Positions 59,230 to 64,000 of a stretch of 64,000 nt of DNA are shown one piece after another. Position 1 is the first letter of the stretch. Each line of letters begins with the position of its first letter. The position numbers and the translations under genes were made by a program. Source of the DNA: Halomonas sp. HAL1. GTDB lineage: Bacteria > Pseudomonadota > Gammaproteobacteria > Pseudomonadales > Halomonadaceae. The notes under the pieces were generated by a model. That model made no database searches. It was not told the DNA's origin and worked only from the letters and a program-made list of their open reading frames with translations. The stretch spans positions 2,356,001 through 2,420,000 of the forward strand of contig NZ_CP130610.1 of assembly GCF_030544485.1 (NCBI RefSeq), given 5' to 3'.

Positions 59230-60627
59230 GTGCCGCTAGCCGATATGCTCCTCTCATTAACGCCATCGCCCCTACTACTACTTTGCTTGGTGCTGGTCAT
59301 TGCATTAGTGGAATCGCTTGCACTAGTGGGCTTGCTAGTACCTGGCGTGGTGTTAATCACCTCAACGGCCTCTATGGCAGGACATCAGGATATTACCTTG
59401 GCATGGCTGATTGGTGCGGCCTTTATAGGGGCTGTTATAGGTGACGGCATCAGCTTTTTGCTCGGCTATAGACATCGCGATCAAGTTACCCAGCGTTGGC
59501 CACTGTCTCAGCATCCCGAGTGGCTGGGAAGAGGGTCACGCTTCTTTGAGCGCTACGGTATATGGTCGGTTTTTATCGGCCGCTTTGTAGGCCCTGTAAG
59601 ACCTATTATCCCTTTGGTGGCAGGCATGATGCGCATGCCGCCGCACACTTTCATTTGGGCCAATCTAACCTCGGCAGCCCTGTGGGCACCTGCTTATATT
59701 CTACCCGGCTACTTACTAGGCCGCACTTGGCAGCACCATTTGAATCTACCACCAGGCCTTGAAGCCGCCTTACTGATACTGGCCGTTATTGTTGTCGCTC
59801 TCGCGGTTATTTTTTCATGGGGCCGCCATCAAGCCACACGGCATGGGCGACTTTACCGGATGATCGCCGGTACTGCTCGCCGGCTGCCACTGCTACGGCG
59901 TCCCTGGCTAGCAATGAGCCAATCTGGAGATGTCCCATTAGCCTCCCTGCTGCTGTTGGTCATAGCACTTGGTAGCCTCTCGGGCTGGACGTTAATGGTT
60001 ATCGGCGAAAACGGCCCACTGGATATGGATATTTTTATTCATCGGCTGTTTACAGGGCTGCACGGCGATATTTCTTACAGCGTAGGGAATGTTTTTGCAA
60101 AAATTGGCGACACCTTTGGCATTATCGCGTTCGCGCTGCCATGGGCGGTGTGGCTACTGTTAGGCAAACGCTGGGATGCCCTACGGCACTGGGGCAGCGC
60201 CTTTGCAGGGGTCGCGCTGCTTAACATTATTGGCAAAGGGTTGTTTGGACGTGCCCGCCCTGACACACCGGACTACCTGATGGGCTCTTTTTCCTACCCA
60301 AGCGCGCATACATCCACCGCTGTGGTGCTATTTGGTCTGACAGCAGCGTTTATTGCAGCCGAAATGCCTCGCCATAAGCGCTTTTTGGCCTATTGGTGTG
60401 CACTTGCGCTTGCACTGCCTATGGCATTATCGAGACTGGTGGTGGGTGTGCACTGGTTTAGCGACCTGGTGGGAGGCGCGCTGTTAGGCTTAGTTGTCTG
60501 CGCACTAACCCTGCTGCATTGGCAGCAGCAGCCTCGGCCAAGCCTACGGCCATGCCCTTGGCCTCTACTCAGCGTGGCATCATTGGTACTTCTCAGCGCC
60601 CGCATCGGTTTTTTGCCGCCGGTTTAA
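59230..60627 (+). CDS. DedA-PAP2 fusion membrane protein
   Basis: About 465 residues from a GTG at 59230, chosen because GGAGAAG lies at the right distance; a TTG at 59212 also keeps the frame. The N-terminal half is a DedA-family domain (ALVGLLVPGVVLI, GRFVGPVRPIIPLVAGMMRM), a class linked to undecaprenyl phosphate or lipid translocation. The C-terminal half is a PAP2 phosphatase with KGLFGRARP, SYPSAHTS and SRLVVGVHWFSDLVGG, holding the catalytic residues. One chain could recycle and dephosphorylate a lipid carrier. Confidence 0.88.
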   Translation: MPLADMLLSLTPSPLLLLCLVLVIALVESLALVGLLVPGVVLITSTASMAGHQDITLAWLIGAAFIGAVIGDGISFLLGYRHRDQVTQRWPLSQHPEWLGRGSRFFERYGIWSVFIGRFVGPVRPIIPLVAGMMRMPPHTFIWANLTSAALWAPAYILPGYLLGRTWQHHLNLPPGLEAALLILAVIVVALAVIFSWGRHQATRHGRLYRMIAGTARRLPLLRRPWLAMSQSGDVPLASLLLLVIALGSLSGWTLMVIGENGPLDMDIFIHRLFTGLHGDISYSVGNVFAKIGDTFGIIAFALPWAVWLLLGKRWDALRHWGSAFAGVALLNIIGKGLFGRARPDTPDYLMGSFSYPSAHTSTAVVLFGLTAAFIAAEMPRHKRFLAYWCALALALPMALSRLVVGVHWFSDLVGGALLGLVVCALTLLHWQQQPRPSLRPCPWPLLSVASLVLLSARIGFLPPV

Positions 60628-60646
60628 AGCACTAACACCGTTTTGT

Positions 60647-61270
60647 TCAACCAAGGGCAAGCCAGAGCCCAACCCCTATCATCAACGTGCCAGCGATACG
60701 GTTAAGTAAGCGCACATTGCCGCTCTTGCCGAGCACATTACGTAGCGTTTTACCCCCAGTGGCGTAGACCAGCATGCTAGCGAACTCGATGGTTAAAATG
60801 ACCGCAATCAGCAGGCTGAGCTGGCCTGGCAATGGGCGATTACTGTCTAAAAAAGGTGGCAGTAGTACCATAAAAAACGCCCACCCCTTGGGGTTTGCTA
60901 CCGCGGTCACAAAGCCTTGCGTCGCTAGCTGTAGCCGACTGGCTGGTGGGCCAGCATCCAACTCGCTAGGTATTGCCATTCGTCCGCGGGAACGCCACAT
61001 CATAATGCCCAAATAGCCTAAATAGGCGCCGCCCACCCATTTGAACAGCACAAACAGTTCTGGCTGGCGTAACATTAGCGCCGCCACCCCAGCACCCGCT
61101 GCTGCCGCTACCAAGCCGACGCCGAACAGCTCGCCCATCATCATCCACAGCGTACGCTTAACGCCTTGGGTCATACCCAGCACCATAGCAAGTGTCATGC
61201 ACATGCCTGGGGTAAGCGAGACAAACAAAAACGTTGGTACAAAAACCGAGAGCGTCGCCCACGACATCAT
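60647..61270 (-). CDS. LysE/RhtB-family amino-acid exporter
   Basis: 207 residues with six membrane helices. The family signature runs through FVSLTPGMCMTLAMVLGMTQ, KWVGGAYLGYLGIMMW and AVANPKGWAFFMVLLPPF. Such proteins export basic or neutral amino acids and analogues by proton antiport. The substrate cannot be read from the sequence. It ends close to ubiX on the same strand. Confidence 0.88.
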   Translation of the reverse strand: MMSWATLSVFVPTFLFVSLTPGMCMTLAMVLGMTQGVKRTLWMMMGELFGVGLVAAAAGAGVAALMLRQPELFVLFKWVGGAYLGYLGIMMWRSRGRMAIPSELDAGPPASRLQLATQGFVTAVANPKGWAFFMVLLPPFLDSNRPLPGQLSLLIAVILTIEFASMLVYATGGKTLRNVLGKSGNVRLLNRIAGTLMIGVGLWLALG

Positions 61271-61273
61271 AGA

Positions 61274-61939
61274 TTAGTTATCCTTAGTTGATGAGGGGTT
61301 TGCTGTGCTTTCCACCTCACCCCAGCGAGGCATCAGCGAATGCTCGATTCCCAACTGGTTTAGGATACGCGCCACAATAAAATCGATTAGATCCTCAATA
61401 CCTTGTGGGCGATGATAAAACCCCGGCGCCGCTGGCAAGATGACCACGCCCAGGCGGCTTAATGCCAGCATGTGCTCAAGATGAATGGGGGAAAACGGAC
61501 TTTCACGAGGCACTAACACCAGCGTACGGCGCTCCTTAATTGCAACATCGGCCGCCCGCTCAATCAGATTATTGCTTGCTCCGGTGGCTACCGCCGACAG
61601 TGTTCCCGTTGAGCACGGGCACACCACCATTGCCGATGGCGCACCGGAGCCTGAAGCCACTGGTGCCATCCAATCTTCGCGCCCAAAGCAGCGAATTTGC
61701 CCTGGCTGGGCACCGCTACGCTCACTTAACACCTGAGCTAACCGCTGAGGCTGCGCTGGCAGTTCGATATCCGTTTCGGTGGCAATCACCATGTGTGCTG
61801 CTTTGGAAATCATCACCCACACTTCATGGCCCGCTGCGACCAGCACATCAATCAGTCGTAGTCCGTACTGTGCCCCAGAGGCACCGGTAAGTGCGACGGT
61901 AATTGGCTTTTTGAATAGCGGTTCAATTTGATTGGTCAC
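61274..61939 (-). CDS. ubiX: Flavin prenyltransferase
   Basis: 221 residues. It makes prenylated FMN, the cofactor of UbiD decarboxylase in ubiquinone synthesis. The FMN motif VALTGASGAQYGLRLIDVL and the C-terminal RRTLVLVPRESPFSPIHLEH are standard. It overlaps mpl by four bases. The pairing ubiX-mpl is also seen in Pseudomonas. Confidence 0.95.
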   Translation of the reverse strand: MTNQIEPLFKKPITVALTGASGAQYGLRLIDVLVAAGHEVWVMISKAAHMVIATETDIELPAQPQRLAQVLSERSGAQPGQIRCFGREDWMAPVASGSGAPSAMVVCPCSTGTLSAVATGASNNLIERAADVAIKERRTLVLVPRESPFSPIHLEHMLALSRLGVVILPAAPGFYHRPQGIEDLIDFIVARILNQLGIEHSLMPRWGEVESTANPSSTKDN

Positions 61940-63372
61940 ACATGCCCCTCGTTGGCGGCGGCTTTTTGGGCAGTCGTCAAAGCGGCCAGCAAGCGCTCAT
62001 GCACACCCTCAAAACCACCATTAGACATCACTACAATACGGTCCAATGGTGACGCTTGCTTGACCACCGCCGCCACCAATTTATCGATGTCATTATGCAG
62101 CTGCGCACGCGTCCCCTGAGTGGCTACCAGCTCCTCCATTGACCAATCCAGCCCAACGGGCTGAAACCAAAACACACTATCAGCGTCAGCCACGCTCTCA
62201 ACCAAACGTTCGCGCAGTGCGCCCAAGCGCATTGTATTGGAGCGCGGCTCAATGACTGCCAGCAACCGCCCCTTGGTGGTCGCCGCGCGCAACCCTTTAA
62301 GCGTGGCGGCAATTGCCGTGGGGTGGTGGGCAAAATCATCAATGACCTGAATACCATTGATTTCACCGCGCACTTCCTGCCGCCTTCTGGGGGTTTCAAA
62401 ACGCGCCAGCGCTGCACAACCACGGACTAAATCAACCCCACACACGTTGGCTGCCGCCAACGCTGCCAACGCATTACGAGCGTTATGCTCACCGGTGAGA
62501 GACCATTCAACGACACCATCTTCGTCTTGGCCGCTTTGATCCTGGACGGGCTCGCCACCACAATGAAGCACCTGGAAACGGCTGGCATCGTCACGCTCAA
62601 GGGTAAGCTGCCATTCACTCGTGGCTTGGTCACCAAAATGAGCGACCGGAGTCCAAGCGCCCTGGGCAAGCACACGCTCAAGAGCGGGCTGCTCATCAGC
62701 CACTAAAAGTTGGCCTTGGCTGGGCACGGTACGCACTAAATGATGGAACTGGCGCTCAATCGCGGCCAGATCAGGGAATATATCCGCGTGATCAAACTCA
62801 AGGTTATTGAGTATCGCGATATGCGGGCGGTAATGAACGAACTTGGACCGCTTATCGAAGAAGGCCGTGTCGTACTCGTCAGCTTCCACTACAAACGGTG
62901 CCCGCGGATCGCCTAAACGCGCCGATACACCAAAATTACGCGGTACACCACCGATTAGGAACCCTGGCGTTAATCCGCCGCTTTCTAATAACCACGCCAA
63001 TATACTCGCAGTGGTCGTCTTTCCATGGGTACCTGCTACCGCAATCACTCGTCGACCAGGCAATACGTGCTCTGCCAACCACTGCGCGCCTGAGGTGTAT
63101 GGCAGGCCACTATTAAGTAGTGCCTCCACCTCTTCATTACCGCGCGACATCGCGTTACCGACTATCACAAGGTCGGGCGTAATGCCCGGTGCTACCGAGA
63201 GGTGATCCGCGTGGTAACCCTCTTTCAAAATAATACCCGCTTCAGCAAGCTGGGTACTCATGGGCGGGTATACATGCTGGTCAGAGCCGCTTACCTGATG
63301 ACCCAACTCACGCGCCAGCAGCGCCAAGCTTCCCATAAAGGTGCCGCAGATACCAATAATATGCAGATGCAT
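61936..63372 (-). CDS. mpl: Murein tripeptide ligase Mpl
   Basis: 478 residues from the ATG at 63372, giving the family start MHLHIIGICGTFMGS; a longer frame begins at 63396. It reattaches recycled tripeptide to UDP-MurNAc. The ATP motif VAGTHGKTTTASILAW and the Mur ligase central motif (LEFDHADIFPDL) are present. It lies beside ubiX. Confidence 0.96.
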   Translation of the reverse strand: MHLHIIGICGTFMGSLALLARELGHQVSGSDQHVYPPMSTQLAEAGIILKEGYHADHLSVAPGITPDLVIVGNAMSRGNEEVEALLNSGLPYTSGAQWLAEHVLPGRRVIAVAGTHGKTTTASILAWLLESGGLTPGFLIGGVPRNFGVSARLGDPRAPFVVEADEYDTAFFDKRSKFVHYRPHIAILNNLEFDHADIFPDLAAIERQFHHLVRTVPSQGQLLVADEQPALERVLAQGAWTPVAHFGDQATSEWQLTLERDDASRFQVLHCGGEPVQDQSGQDEDGVVEWSLTGEHNARNALAALAAANVCGVDLVRGCAALARFETPRRRQEVRGEINGIQVIDDFAHHPTAIAATLKGLRAATTKGRLLAVIEPRSNTMRLGALRERLVESVADADSVFWFQPVGLDWSMEELVATQGTRAQLHNDIDKLVAAVVKQASPLDRIVVMSNGGFEGVHERLLAALTTAQKAAANEGHV

Positions 63373-63512
63373 GGCTTTCGCCCCGTTATTCGCCAATAAA
63401 CTATTCGCAAAGACGTTTAATTAAAAAGCCAAAAGATGGCGTAAAAATAGCCAAATAGCCTAGCATGCTGACTCAATTTGCTCATCTACTCATCGCTATA
63501 AACTGCTTGGCC

Positions 63513-64000
63513 GCAGAAACTGAGTGCAACACCTAAGAATTTTAGTAAGGTGTTGGATTTATGTCCTATTCAGAACTCAGCATCGAAGAACGTGCCACCA
63601 TACAGGTAAGCCTCAGGCAAGGCATGAGGCTCCGCCAGATTGCTCACATGTTGAGGCGTTCTCCGTCTACCCTCAGCCGTGAAGTACGGCGCAACCAAAC
63701 TCAGTCAGGTGCCTACTGTGCTCATAGTGCGCAGACGCACCGCTGCGCTCGACGCATGGTTTGTCGCCCAAAACGTAAGCTGCTGTTGGGGAGTGAACGC
63801 TTTGAGCTGGTCATTCATATGCTTCGCAACCGCTTGTCTCCAGAACAAATAGCAGGCAAGCTCAAACGCATGATGACGCCCAGTTTTGAAGATGCTTACG
63901 TCTGCCGTGAGACGGTCTACAACGCCATTTACGCCTTGCCTGTGGGCCAGCTTAAGAAAGAGTTGATTCACTGCCTGCGCCAAGGCAAATCGACCCGTAA
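63513..64000 (+). mobile_element. Second IS30 copy, cut by the window edge
   Basis: From GCAGAAACTGAGTGCAAC (63513-63530) the sequence matches the first copy with one visible difference (C at 63822). It starts in a gap after mpl, with the same GCTTGGCC eight-mer (63505-63512) just outside as the first copy. Its transposase begins at 63561. Confidence 0.95.
63561..64000 (+). CDS. IS30-family transposase, partial at window edge
   Basis: The first 146 codons of the same transposase as at 6560-7576, with Leu in place of Phe at the one differing codon (HMLRNRL versus HMFRNRL). It includes the whole helix-turn-helix region. The catalytic domain lies outside the window. Whether the copy is complete cannot be seen. 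Confidence 0.95.
   Translation, partial: MSYSELSIEERATIQVSLRQGMRLRQIAHMLRRSPSTLSREVRRNQTQSGAYCAHSAQTHRCARRMVCRPKRKLLLGSERFELVIHMLRNRLSPEQIAGKLKRMMTPSFEDAYVCRETVYNAIYALPVGQLKKELIHCLRQGKSTR

Noticed and set aside
59212..59230. TTG at 59212 as the start of the DedA-PAP2 gene
   Set aside because: It has no ribosome site, while a GTG at 59230 has GGAGAAG at good spacing.

Overview
The window looks like a chromosome segment of a halophilic gammaproteobacterium close to Halomonas. The evidence is a complete Na+-translocating NADH:quinone reductase operon (nqrA-F), a soluble transhydrogenase, an OprI/Lpp-type lipoprotein, a PHA-synthase-like DUF3141 protein, and gene order that resembles two conserved Pseudomonas blocks. 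No rRNA, tRNA or CRISPR array was recognised.

Region 1 (about 1-11,930) is accessory and reads best as a sedentary chromosomal integron. A decayed integrase gene (intI, plus strand, 11113 to about 11510, with a nonsense codon, frameshifts and a lost C-terminus) points away from a cassette array on the minus strand. The array has ten recognisable attC recombination sites, in order 10442-10516, 9881-9933, 8499-9023 (interrupted), 7912-7970, 6126-6200, 3709-5695 (interrupted), 3262-3333, 2515-2612, 1687-1764 and 1165-1265. Most cassettes are short genes without recognised function: small membrane proteins, secreted proteins, a truncated DUF3800 protein and a BrnT/BrnA toxin-antitoxin pair. Mobile DNA has eroded the array. 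An IS1182-family element sits inside one attC and itself carries a 70-bp hairpin insertion. A transposase-less 437-bp element with inverted repeats sits inside another attC. An IS30-family element splits a gene that carries a HEPN-like RxxxxH motif.

Region 2 (11.9-18.1 kb) holds a polytopic membrane protein, a DUF1451/YbeL protein and the leuS-lptE-holA operon. Region 3 (18.1-45.2 kb) holds a PA2779/PA2778-like pair, a membrane diguanylate cyclase, sthA, nqrM, nqrF-A, a long-form GAPDH, mfd, two L,D-transpeptidases either side of an OprI-like lipoprotein, topA with two small partners, and a DUF3141 hydrolase divergent from a LysR regulator.

Region 4 (45.3-57.1 kb) is the lipoate and cell-elongation cluster: lipA (plus) converging on a minus-strand run proA-nadD-rsfS-rlmH-mrdA-rodA-mltB-rlpA-dacA-ybeD-lipB. 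These genes join peptidoglycan elongation (PBP2, RodA, MltB, RlpA, DacA) to ribosome maturation or silencing and to NAD, proline and lipoate synthesis. Region 5 (57.4-63.4 kb) carries two membrane proteins with degenerate GGDEF-like domains, a DedA-PAP2 fusion, a LysE-type exporter, ubiX and mpl. A second, nearly identical IS30 copy begins at about 63,513 and runs off the window.

The most promising material for new biology is the frozen integron and the structured non-coding elements nested in its attC sites.
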